A DNA stretch of 17,147 nt from positions 1-17,147 of the forward strand of contig JAIOTR010000240.1 in assembly GCA_021106665.1 (NCBI GenBank), in the 5' to 3' direction. The notes under the pieces are model-generated. The model was not told where the DNA came from, did no database searches, and saw only the letters and a list, made by a program, of their open reading frames with translations. This DNA comes from Bacteroidales bacterium (GTDB lineage: Bacteria; Bacteroidota; Bacteroidia; Bacteroidales; JAADJA01). The translations under genes and the position numbers were made by a program. The number at the start of each line of letters is the position of its first letter. Positions within the stretch are counted from its first letter, which is position 1. Of this stretch, positions 1-7,073 are shown in pieces.

Positions 1-1364
1 AATACCATTGTGGTATTGGTGTGGAGATGATGTATAGTCCAAACGGCTCTGGAGCCTATAGCTCAGATGTACCACCAGTGCTTGTTGACTATTTTGGTTA
101 TTCAGAAGATATATTTTACAATTGGAAAGAAAACTACGAACATACAGTATGGATTGATATGTTAAAGGATAACCTGAACAATGGCTGGCCCAGGTATTAT
201 TCCGGCTTTAGTTCTTCCGGAGGGCACGCATTTGTTTGTGATGGCTACCAGGACGATTTTTTCCATTTTAACTTTGGTTGGGGAGGCAGTTCGGATGGTT
301 ACTACTCACTATATGATGTAAACAGTTATAACAGCGGACAGGGATGTGTTTTTAATACATACCCCGGATCAAACTATCCATATTACTGCTCAGGAGATAA
401 AACTTATACAGCTAAAAATGGTACCATTGAAGACGGGAGCGGCCCAAGTGATAATTACCAAGACCTGGCTGATTGTACATGGCTTATTTCACCTCAAACA
501 GCAGAAGATTCCATAAGTAGTATAAAATTAAAATTTTCAAGATTTGATATAGCTTTGGATGACAACCTTATTATTTATGACGGTTCTACAACAAATGATG
601 AAATCCTGGCTACATTAACCGGTTCGGAAATCCCGGAACCCATAATTACAACCGGAAATGAAATGCTGATCCAATTCATTACTAATGACGCCAATACTTC
701 TAACGGATGGCTTGCTTCATTTTCTTCAACCGTTCCTGATTATTGCCAGGGACTGACATCCATGACCGAAGAGCAGGATAGTTTCACTGATGGCAGCGGT
801 AACTTCACCTACCATAATTCAACTGTTTGTATGTGGGCTATAACCCCTGACAGCGCTGAAAAAGTGACACTGACTTTCACAAAATTCGATACGGAAGCAG
901 ACAAAGATGTAATAAAAATATTTGATTATGAAACACAGGAACAACTTGCAGAGTACTCCGGATATTATGCCCCTGAAAGCTTACCGCAACCGGTAACATC
1001 ATACAGTGGGAAAATGTTTGTTACATTCTCAACAAATCATAACACCACTTTTGATGGGTGGGAAGCTAATTATTATACCTCGGAAGTGGGTGTGAACGTG
1101 GCGGAATTTGAGAATACTAACATTGTTGTATATCCAAATCCGGTTGGCGATTTAATTAATATTGACCTTACGTCGAAATTTGATGGAGAATTGCAGGTTC
1201 ATATTCAAAATCTTGAGGGTAAGGTTTTAACTTCTAATCATTTCAGTGAAATTAAAGAAGGTCAAACACTGAAAATAACAACTGCTGAGTTGTCTCCAGG
1301 ATTGTATATTTTATCAATTAAATCCAGTGAATCAACAATTCATAAAAAGATTCTAAAGAACTGA
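1..1364 (+). CDS. C10-family (streptopain-like) cysteine protease with two CUB domains and T9SS sorting tail, 5' partial
   Basis: The frame is open from the window edge (codons from base 3, YHCGIGVEM...), so the N-terminus, propeptide and catalytic Cys lie upstream. The visible catalytic part has the streptopain-type block CGIGVEMMY-PNGSGA and the active-site His region GGHAFVCDGY (His codon 225-227), followed by FHFNFGWGG, the usual C10 ending. Two CUB-like beta-sandwich domains follow, at about 384-730 and 738-1080. Each opens with a YC pair and has a second Cys 30 or so residues later. The last 80 residues, from VYPNPVGD to KKILKN, match a type A T9SS C-terminal sorting domain, so the protein should be exported by SecYEG and then T9SS and anchored or released at the cell surface. 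Inferred role: extracellular proteolysis, with the CUB domains perhaps binding the substrate or the matrix. The stop is TGA at 1362. Family call is firm; substrate unknown. Confidence 0.9.
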   Translation, partial: YHCGIGVEMMYSPNGSGAYSSDVPPVLVDYFGYSEDIFYNWKENYEHTVWIDMLKDNLNNGWPRYYSGFSSSGGHAFVCDGYQDDFFHFNFGWGGSSDGYYSLYDVNSYNSGQGCVFNTYPGSNYPYYCSGDKTYTAKNGTIEDGSGPSDNYQDLADCTWLISPQTAEDSISSIKLKFSRFDIALDDNLIIYDGSTTNDEILATLTGSEIPEPIITTGNEMLIQFITNDANTSNGWLASFSSTVPDYCQGLTSMTEEQDSFTDGSGNFTYHNSTVCMWAITPDSAEKVTLTFTKFDTEADKDVIKIFDYETQEQLAEYSGYYAPESLPQPVTSYSGKMFVTFSTNHNTTFDGWEANYYTSEVGVNVAEFENTNIVVYPNPVGDLINIDLTSKFDGELQVHIQNLEGKVLTSNHFSEIKEGQTLKITTAELSPGLYILSIKSSESTIHKKILKN

Positions 1365-1401
1365 TAAAATATCTTTTACATTACTTTTATTACTTAGGAT
1401 A

Positions 1402-1433
1402 ACTTCAAACTCCGAACCTCAAACTTCGAACTC
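1402..1433. repeat. Degenerate heptamer tandem repeat (about 4.5 copies)
   Basis: Five adjoining units read ACTTCAA, ACTCCGA, ACCTCAA, ACTTCGA and ACTC. They follow the pattern AC-Y-Y-C-R-A with a strict 7-base period. The tract lies in the 182-base gap between the protease gene and tig. Variation is confined to positions 3, 4 and 6, mostly transitions. Function unknown; it is too short and too uniform in spacing to be a CRISPR. Confidence 0.6.
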
Positions 1434-1510
1434 TTTATCCATGCAACCCTTTTCAACATTCAATTGTTTACTATTTATATGTTATCATAATAAATAATGA
1501 AATAATTATC

Positions 1511-1518
1511 TAATTTTG
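1511..1518 (+). promoter_or_regulatory. Bacteroidota -7 element upstream of tig
   Basis: TAATTTTG followed by CAGC matches the TAnnTTTG consensus of the primary sigma factor in Bacteroidota. It places the transcript start at about 1525, some 20 bases before the tig ATG at 1547. No convincing -33 TTTG was found at the usual spacing. Confidence 0.6.
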
Positions 1519-1546
1519 CAGCCCGAAATTTAAAAGTGAAAACAGA

Positions 1547-2923
1547 ATGAATATTACACAGGAAAGTACTGGTGATTTAACAGCTACGATTAAAATTGAA
1601 CTGATGCCGGATGATTACCAGGAACAGGTAAATAATACATTGAAAGATCTGCAGAAAAAGTCAACACTGAAGGGCTTCAGGCCGGGCAAAGTTCCTTTTG
1701 GCCTCATCAAAAAAATGTATGAAAAAAATGCAGTTGCAGAAGAAGTCAATAAAGTTTTATCCGATTCCCTTAACAATTATATAGTTGATAACAAGCTTGA
1801 TATACTTGGTTATCCACTCGCAAATGAAGAGCGGAATAAAAATGTGGATTTTGAGAATAATACTGATTTTGAGTTTTTCTTTGATGTAGGGCTTGCACCT
1901 GAATTCGAACTTGAAATATCAGATAAAATTGATGTTGATTATTATGATATTAAGGTGGAAGATAAAATAGTTGATAATTACCTTGAGGAAACCAGGAAAA
2001 GATATGGAAATCCTGTAAGTGGAGAAACCATTGAAGATGGTGATCTTATAAGGGGCGAAATAGAGCAGTTGGATGATGAAGGAAATATTCTGCCCGAAGG
2101 AATAAAAAATCAAACTTCCTTTTCAGTAAACTATATAGTGGATGAAAAGGTGAAGAAGGAATTTCTTGGTAAAAAGAAAGAAGAAAAAGTTCGTTTTAAT
2201 CCATTAAAAGCCACAGAGAACGCTACTGAAACGGCCTCCATGCTGGGTATTAAAAAAGAAGAGGCTGAAAACCTGGATTCGGAATTTGAATTCACCATTT
2301 TTGAGATTTCAAAGGTAGAACCGGCTAAGGTAGATAAAGAATTGTTTGTTAAAGTTTACCCCAATGATACTATTGAAGATGAGGCTCAATTCAGGGAAAA
2401 ATTAAGAGGTGAAGCAAAAGGTTATTATCAAAAAGAGTGTGACAATTATTTGGTTCATTCAGCCATGGACAAATTTATCCATGATACAAAGTTTGAACTT
2501 CCTGATGAGTTTGTGAAAAGGTGGTTAGTAGCATCCAGTGAGAAAATAGACAAAGACTCAGTAGATAAGGAATATGATAATTATTCTAAATCACTTCGGC
2601 AGCAGCTTATCATTAATAAGATTGCAAAAGACAATGAAATTAAAGTAGAAGAAAAGGATATTAAAGATCATGTTAAAGGTTATTTTGCACAACAGTATAT
2701 GTTTGATCCATCTGATGAAGAGAAGATGAAACAGCTGGATACGATTGCCGACTCAGTTTTGCAGAATAAAGAGGAAACCAGTAAAATTTATGACCAGTTA
2801 TTCGATGAAAAGTTAAAGGGGTTGTTTAAAACTAAACTCAAGCTTAAAAAGAAAGAAGCCACTTACGAAGAATTTATAGAAATTACTAACGAACACCATA
2901 AACATCATAATCATGAACATTAA
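1547..2923 (+). CDS. tig: Trigger factor, ribosome-associated chaperone
   Basis: Trigger factor binds ribosomal protein L23 at the tunnel exit and shelters nascent chains. The 458-residue protein carries the ribosome-docking signature GFRPGKVP at residues 43-50 inside the N-terminal domain (about 1-145). A middle FKBP-like segment (about 150-258) begins GETIEDGDLI but lacks a recognisable GFE-type active-site loop, so prolyl isomerase activity may be lost. A charged, helical C-terminal chaperone region (about 260-450) follows. The chain ends in a His-rich tail with 6 His in the last 9 residues. The ATG at 1547 is the only sensible start, since the homologous N-terminus begins right there. The gene heads the common tig-clpP-clpX cluster and overlaps the clpP start by 11 bases, which suggests translational coupling. 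Family call is secure. Confidence 0.97.
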   Translation: MNITQESTGDLTATIKIELMPDDYQEQVNNTLKDLQKKSTLKGFRPGKVPFGLIKKMYEKNAVAEEVNKVLSDSLNNYIVDNKLDILGYPLANEERNKNVDFENNTDFEFFFDVGLAPEFELEISDKIDVDYYDIKVEDKIVDNYLEETRKRYGNPVSGETIEDGDLIRGEIEQLDDEGNILPEGIKNQTSFSVNYIVDEKVKKEFLGKKKEEKVRFNPLKATENATETASMLGIKKEEAENLDSEFEFTIFEISKVEPAKVDKELFVKVYPNDTIEDEAQFREKLRGEAKGYYQKECDNYLVHSAMDKFIHDTKFELPDEFVKRWLVASSEKIDKDSVDKEYDNYSKSLRQQLIINKIAKDNEIKVEEKDIKDHVKGYFAQQYMFDPSDEEKMKQLDTIADSVLQNKEETSKIYDQLFDEKLKGLFKTKLKLKKKEATYEEFIEITNEHHKHHNHEH

Positions 2924-3593
2924 TAATGAATTTAAAGATTTTGCGACAAAACATCGTGGAATTAATAGCTTAACTTTAGATAAATATGTTTCGATAAGCA
3001 GCAATTATATATCACCTACTATTATTGAAGAACGTCAGTTGAACATTGCTACAATGGATGTATTTTCAAGACTAATGATGGACAGGATCATTTTCCTTGG
3101 TGTACCTATTGATGATTATGTTGCCAATATTATACAAGCACAATTGTTATTCCTTGAGTCAGTAGATGCAGCAAAAGATATTCAAATCTATTTGAACACA
3201 CCCGGTGGTGGTGTTTATGCCGGATTAGGTATCTACGATACCATTCAATATATTAAGCCGGATGTTGCAACGATTTGTACCGGTGTTGCCGCTTCAATGG
3301 GAGCTGTGATTTTATGTGCCGGACAAAAGGGTAAAAGAACTGCATTGCCTCACTCAAGGATATTGATTCATCAACCCATGGGTGGTGTTCAGGGACAGGC
3401 TTCTGATATAGAGATCACTGCCCGTGAGATCCAAAAACTCAAAAAAGAGTTGTATGAAATTATTGCGAAGCATTCCGGTCAAACATACAAGAAAATATGG
3501 AATGATTCTGATCGTGATTATTGGATGACTGCAAATGAAGCCAGAAAATACGGAATGATTGACGAAGTGCTGGTACGTGAAGAGAAAAAATAG
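2913..3593 (+). CDS. clpP: ATP-dependent Clp protease proteolytic subunit ClpP
   Basis: ClpP is the serine protease barrel that degrades proteins unfolded and fed to it by ClpX. The 226-residue product has all catalytic parts: GVAASMGA with nucleophile Ser128, RILIHQP with His153, and Asp202 in the SDRDYW segment. The spacing is the same as in the E. coli enzyme. The N-terminal NEFKDFATKH...IIEERQL is the typical Bacteroidota form, with a somewhat long pre-barrel segment that may be a short propeptide. The chosen ATG at 2913 lies inside the 3' end of tig; the next in-frame Met is residue 48, which is too far in, so the overlapping start is very likely real. clpX follows 60 bases downstream and has an extra -7 element in the gap. 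Confidence 0.97.
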   Translation: MNINNEFKDFATKHRGINSLTLDKYVSISSNYISPTIIEERQLNIATMDVFSRLMMDRIIFLGVPIDDYVANIIQAQLLFLESVDAAKDIQIYLNTPGGGVYAGLGIYDTIQYIKPDVATICTGVAASMGAVILCAGQKGKRTALPHSRILIHQPMGGVQGQASDIEITAREIQKLKKELYEIIAKHSGQTYKKIWNDSDRDYWMTANEARKYGMIDEVLVREEKK

Positions 3594-3618
3594 TTAATTA
3601 TCAGCAACTTAAAAATAT

Positions 3619-3626
3619 TACATTTG
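3619..3626 (+). promoter_or_regulatory. Candidate internal promoter (-7 element) for clpX
   Basis: TACATTTG fits TAnnTTTG and sits in the 60-base gap between clpP and clpX. It would start a transcript at about 3633, some 21 bases before the clpX ATG. clpX could therefore be expressed partly apart from tig-clpP. No clear -33 box is visible. Confidence 0.5.
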
Positions 3627-3653
3627 TATAATATTATAAACTATTAAGCATTT

Positions 3654-4892
3654 ATGGCTAAAAAAGTTGAACGTTGTTCATTTTGTGGAAGGGAAAAAGC
3701 ACAAACAAATGTGCTGATTGCCGGATTGGATTCGCATATTTGTGATTATTGTGTTATCCAGGCACAGACTATCATCAACGAGGAAATTGCCACAAAAACG
3801 AATAAACAATTTACCAAGATTGAACTCCTAAAACCACGCGAGATCAAGGAATATATTGATCAGTATGTGATTGGGCAGGATGAAGCAAAAATTGTCCTTG
3901 CTGTTGCCGTTTATAATCATTACAAAAGAATAACCCAACCCGAAAGCAAAACCCACAAAGATGAGATTGAGATTGAAAAAGCTAATATCATTATGGTGGG
4001 AGAAACCGGGACCGGGAAAACATTGCTTGCAAGAACAATTGCAAAAATGCTAAAAGTCCCGTTTTGCATTGCCGATGCTACTGTACTGACGGAAGCCGGT
4101 TATGTTGGTGAAGATGTTGAAAGTATTTTGTCCCGTTTGCTACAAGTTGCTGATTACAATGTAGCTGCGGCAGAAAAGGGAATTATTTTTATTGATGAAA
4201 TTGATAAGATCTCACGTAAAAGTGATAATCCATCCATTACGCGCGATGTTTCTGGAGAGGGTGTGCAACAGGCTTTACTAAAATTACTGGAAGGAGCCAT
4301 AGTAAATGTACCTCCCCAGGGAGGAAGAAAGCACCCGGAACAGAAAATGATACAGATAGATACTAAAAATATACTTTTTGTTGCAGGTGGCGCTTTTGAC
4401 GGAATTGATAAAATCATTGCTTCAAGGTTACGTACAAATGTAATCGGATACTCTTTCGGTGAGGAACAGGAGAGTATTGATAAAGAAAACTTATTACAGT
4501 ATATTTCCCCTCCGGATATTAAAAAATTCGGGTTAATACCTGAAATCGTCGGACGTATGCCGGTTGTAACCTATCTCCACACCCTGCGGAAAGATAGTCT
4601 TAGAAAGATTCTCACCGAACCAAAAAATTCTTTGATTAAACAATATACCAGGCTTTTCGAAATGGATGGCATAAAATTAAAGTTCGAAGAAGAAGTTCTG
4701 GATTTTATTGTAGATAAATCAAGTGAATTTAAACTTGGCGCCAGAGGATTAAGATCAATAGTTGAAGGGATTTTAACAGAAGCAATGTTTGAATTACCTT
4801 CTGATAAAACAACGAAAGAACTTTCGATAACCCTCTCCTATGCTGAGGAGAAATTCAAAAAAACAAACATTGCCAAACTTAAGGTAGCCTAA
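3654..4892 (+). CDS. clpX: ATP-dependent Clp protease ATP-binding subunit ClpX
   Basis: ClpX is the hexameric AAA+ unfoldase that recognises tagged substrates and threads them into ClpP. In order, the 412 residues show: an N-terminal C4 zinc-binding domain (Cys8, Cys11, Cys30, Cys33) for substrate and adaptor binding; Walker A GETGTGKT at 116-123; the pore-1 loop GYVG at 149-152; Walker B IIFIDEID at 177-184; the RKSDNPSITRDVSGEGVQQ segment (from 188), which includes the pore-2 region; and the sensor-2 motif GARGLR near the C-terminal end. The ClpP-docking tripeptide, IGF in E. coli, is IGY here (264-266). ATG at 3654 gives the standard N-terminus, two residues short of the zinc finger block. 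A strong hairpin terminator follows directly. Assignment is secure. Confidence 0.98.
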   Translation: MAKKVERCSFCGREKAQTNVLIAGLDSHICDYCVIQAQTIINEEIATKTNKQFTKIELLKPREIKEYIDQYVIGQDEAKIVLAVAVYNHYKRITQPESKTHKDEIEIEKANIIMVGETGTGKTLLARTIAKMLKVPFCIADATVLTEAGYVGEDVESILSRLLQVADYNVAAAEKGIIFIDEIDKISRKSDNPSITRDVSGEGVQQALLKLLEGAIVNVPPQGGRKHPEQKMIQIDTKNILFVAGGAFDGIDKIIASRLRTNVIGYSFGEEQESIDKENLLQYISPPDIKKFGLIPEIVGRMPVVTYLHTLRKDSLRKILTEPKNSLIKQYTRLFEMDGIKLKFEEEVLDFIVDKSSEFKLGARGLRSIVEGILTEAMFELPSDKTTKELSITLSYAEEKFKKTNIAKLKVA

Positions 4893-4898
4893 AAATGT

Positions 4899-4931
4899 AA
4901 AAGCAGGAAAAAATAAATTTCTGCTTTTTTT
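4899..4931 (+). terminator. Rho-independent terminator after clpX
   Basis: AAAAGCAG (4899-4906) pairs with CTGCTTTT (4921-4928), with extra weak pairs inside, and a run of seven T (4925-4931) overlaps the descending arm. It begins just after the clpX stop at 4890-4892 and closes the tig-clpP-clpX unit. Confidence 0.85.
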
Positions 4932-5006
4932 GTTTTATAATAGTTGTCTAAAGCAAGACCGGATGTTTAATTGGCATAATTCTTGAATTCTTCATCCAGA
5001 TTAAAA

Positions 5007-5591
5007 ATGAAGAGACTAATTCTAATCATACTATTTTCCTCCTTTATGTTGACGGGTTTGCTATCTCAAAATCAAACCGGTATCATTGTTCAGGCTAAGG
5101 TAACTGACTTTGATACGCTAATTATATTTCACCTTCCCGAATATTGCGTGAATGCAAGATTGCCCAGAAAATTCAGAATAAGCAGCAGGAAATACAATAG
5201 GCTGGTGTACCATGTTAAAAAAGTTTATCCTTATGCAAAACTTGCGGGCATGAAATTAAGGGAATATGAAGATTTGCTCATCAATGCAAAAGATGAAAAG
5301 GAAAGAAAAAGTTTGATGAAGCAAGCAGAAATGGAGCTCAAGAATGAATTTGAGGGCGATATTAAAAAACTTACTTTTAAGCAGGGAACTATTTTAATTA
5401 AGCTTGTTGACAGAGAAACAGGAAATTCCTCCTATGTGTTAATTCAGGAATTGCGTGGCAAATTTATAGCATTTTTCTGGCAGACATTCGCTAAAATATT
5501 TGGATATAACCTCAAAGAACAATATGACCCGGAAGGCAAGGATAAAGAGATTGAGAATATTGTTATTATGATAGAAAATGGCCAGATATGA
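5007..5591 (+). CDS. DUF4294-family exported protein of unknown function
   Basis: The 194-residue product starts MKRLILIILFSSFMLTGLLSQ, a basic N-terminus and hydrophobic core typical of a Sec signal peptide, so it is probably periplasmic. The start is set at ATG 5007; the frame could be extended upstream to a TTG at 4983, but that would bury the signal peptide. The mature part resembles the DUF4294 family of Bacteroidota as I remember it: a short beta-rich beginning (DTLIIFHLPEYCV), the YHVKKVYPYAKLAGMKLREYE block, a charged helical stretch (about 85-125), and an ending with GNSSYVLIQELRGKFIAFFWQTFAKIFGYNLKEQYDP. No catalytic motif is evident. It stands alone between the clpX terminator and a convergent gene. 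No TAnnTTTG box was found upstream. Family assignment rests on memory, function unknown. Confidence 0.75.
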   Translation: MKRLILIILFSSFMLTGLLSQNQTGIIVQAKVTDFDTLIIFHLPEYCVNARLPRKFRISSRKYNRLVYHVKKVYPYAKLAGMKLREYEDLLINAKDEKERKSLMKQAEMELKNEFEGDIKKLTFKQGTILIKLVDRETGNSSYVLIQELRGKFIAFFWQTFAKIFGYNLKEQYDPEGKDKEIENIVIMIENGQI

Positions 5592-5593
5592 TG

Positions 5594-5621
5594 AAATTCC
5601 AAATTTCAAAAATCAAAATAC
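5594..5621. repeat. Second short heptamer-period tract
   Basis: AAATTCC, AAATTTC, AAAAATC and AAAATAC follow one another with a 7-base period in the 54-base gap between two convergent genes. The sequence differs from the tract at 1402-1433, but the period is the same. It is AT-rich, so chance periodicity is possible. Confidence 0.35.
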
Positions 5622-5645
5622 TAAACATCTAATATCTTTTTCAAC

Positions 5646-7061
5646 CTACTTTCCTCTCCCCTGTATTACGATCAAAGCGGTATAAATCATAATTTTTAAA
5701 TCCATGGCAAGCGACATATTCTCGATATAAAGTATGTCATATTTTAGTCGTTTGATCATTTCATCAACATCGGAAGCATAACCATACTTAACCTGTCCCC
5801 ATGAAGTTATTCCAGGCTTTACTTTATGTAACAAACGGTAATGAGGCGCCCTTTTAACTAATTGATCAATGAAATATTGTCTTTCCGGACGTGGCCCCAC
5901 AAGAGACATATCTCCTTTAAGAACAGAATAAAACTGTGGAATTTCATCTAATCTTACTTTCCTGATGAATTTTCCAAATGGTGTTATCCGGCCATCGTTT
6001 TCTGATGATAATTTCGGTGTCCCCTGCTCTGCATCACTATACATCGATCTGAATTTGTACATCATAAATGATCTTCCATGCAGGCCGATCCTCTCCTGTT
6101 TGTAGATTATTGATCCTTTTGAAGATAGTATTACTCCGATCGCTGTAAAAATGTATACGGGAATTAAAATAACTATGCATATTAACGATACAACAATATC
6201 TATTACACGCTTCAAGCTCATTTGCCAGGCCGGCATCAGATCAGGAGAAATTTTTACCAGAGGTGCATGCCAGATACCTTCTGTTTTTACCGCACCTGTT
6301 AAAAAGTCCTGCAGATTAGGTATGATCTTAATAACAACATCAGTATCCTCAAGTTCAGTAATAATATTTTCAACCATATTTTGTTCCGAACGTTCTATTG
6401 CTATTATTACTTCCTCAATCTTAAATTTGTCAATAATCTTCCTTAAATCCTTTATATGTCCCAAATGAGACAGGTGTTCAGCCAGCAAGTACTTTTTATA
6501 CTCAATTGCGTTAACAAAACCGATGAACTTATTTCCACTTGACAATTCTTCGTTCTGAATTTCCTGAAATATCTGAACAGCATTGTTGTTACTACCAATT
6601 ATTACGGTGTTAAAACCAATTATCCTTTTGTGGATTTTTTTGATGGTGTGAGTCGTTATTATTAACCTGAAAAAATATGTGAAAATAAAATGTAAAAGAA
6701 ACAACACCAAAAACGATTGATAATATGACCTGTATGATATTATCACATCATCAAGAATGATTGAAAAGAAAATAAATATAACACCGAAAAATGTTATTGA
6801 TAAGGTCTGACTCAATTCCTTTAATCTTGATTTCCTGTATATTTTACGGTAAGTTCCAATGATGATGTATAGCGTAAGCCAGAAAAAAGGGATAATGGCA
6901 ATTCCGAGATAAAGCTTATTGTCAGAAAATATTTCTTCAAGATTATGAAAGACTTCATGATTTACAGAATATTTCCTGTAACTGAAGAACAGTGTCCAGG
7001 CTATGGCTGCAGACAATAAATCTGCCAGTACATATTTCGCAACTTGTAAATTTTTATTCAT
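5646..7061 (-). CDS. Polyprenyl-phosphate glycosylphosphotransferase (initiating sugar transferase)
   Basis: Enzymes of this family transfer a sugar-1-phosphate from a UDP-sugar to undecaprenyl phosphate, the first step of surface polysaccharide synthesis. The 471-residue protein has four N-terminal membrane segments (about 8-27, 50-70, 86-105, 115-135). A cytoplasmic nucleotide-binding-like domain follows (VIIGSNNNAVQIF from 153). A hydrophobic segment at 285-310 comes next, then the C-terminal bacterial sugar transferase domain: YKQERIGLHGRSFMMYKFRSM (320-340), the catalytic Asp-Glu pair in LDEIPQF (372-373), LKGDMSLVGPRPE (381-393) and KPGITSWGQVKYGY (415-428). This is the WbaP/WcaJ-like layout. 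ATG at 7061 is preferred over the adjacent upstream TTG. It lies 12 bases after the lipoprotein gene and is probably cotranscribed. No glycosyltransferase cluster is visible nearby, and the sugar donor cannot be told. Confidence 0.92.
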   Translation of the reverse strand: MNKNLQVAKYVLADLLSAAIAWTLFFSYRKYSVNHEVFHNLEEIFSDNKLYLGIAIIPFFWLTLYIIIGTYRKIYRKSRLKELSQTLSITFFGVIFIFFSIILDDVIISYRSYYQSFLVLFLLHFIFTYFFRLIITTHTIKKIHKRIIGFNTVIIGSNNNAVQIFQEIQNEELSSGNKFIGFVNAIEYKKYLLAEHLSHLGHIKDLRKIIDKFKIEEVIIAIERSEQNMVENIITELEDTDVVIKIIPNLQDFLTGAVKTEGIWHAPLVKISPDLMPAWQMSLKRVIDIVVSLICIVILIPVYIFTAIGVILSSKGSIIYKQERIGLHGRSFMMYKFRSMYSDAEQGTPKLSSENDGRITPFGKFIRKVRLDEIPQFYSVLKGDMSLVGPRPERQYFIDQLVKRAPHYRLLHKVKPGITSWGQVKYGYASDVDEMIKRLKYDILYIENMSLAMDLKIMIYTALIVIQGRGK

Positions 7062-7073
7062 CAACGCTCTTTA

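Noticed and set aside
1402..1433. CRISPR array
   Set aside because: The units are 7 bases and adjoin directly without spacers; no cas genes are in the window.
4983..5006. TTG start for the DUF4294-type gene
   Set aside because: The ATG at 5007 gives a clean signal peptide, whereas the TTG adds eight residues ahead of it.
6151..6468. Plus-strand open frame of 105 codons within the sugar transferase gene
   Set aside because: It is antisense to conserved sugar transferase sequence, and the translation resembles no family.
7062..7064. TTG start for the sugar transferase
   Set aside because: An ATG follows immediately and is the more likely initiation codon.
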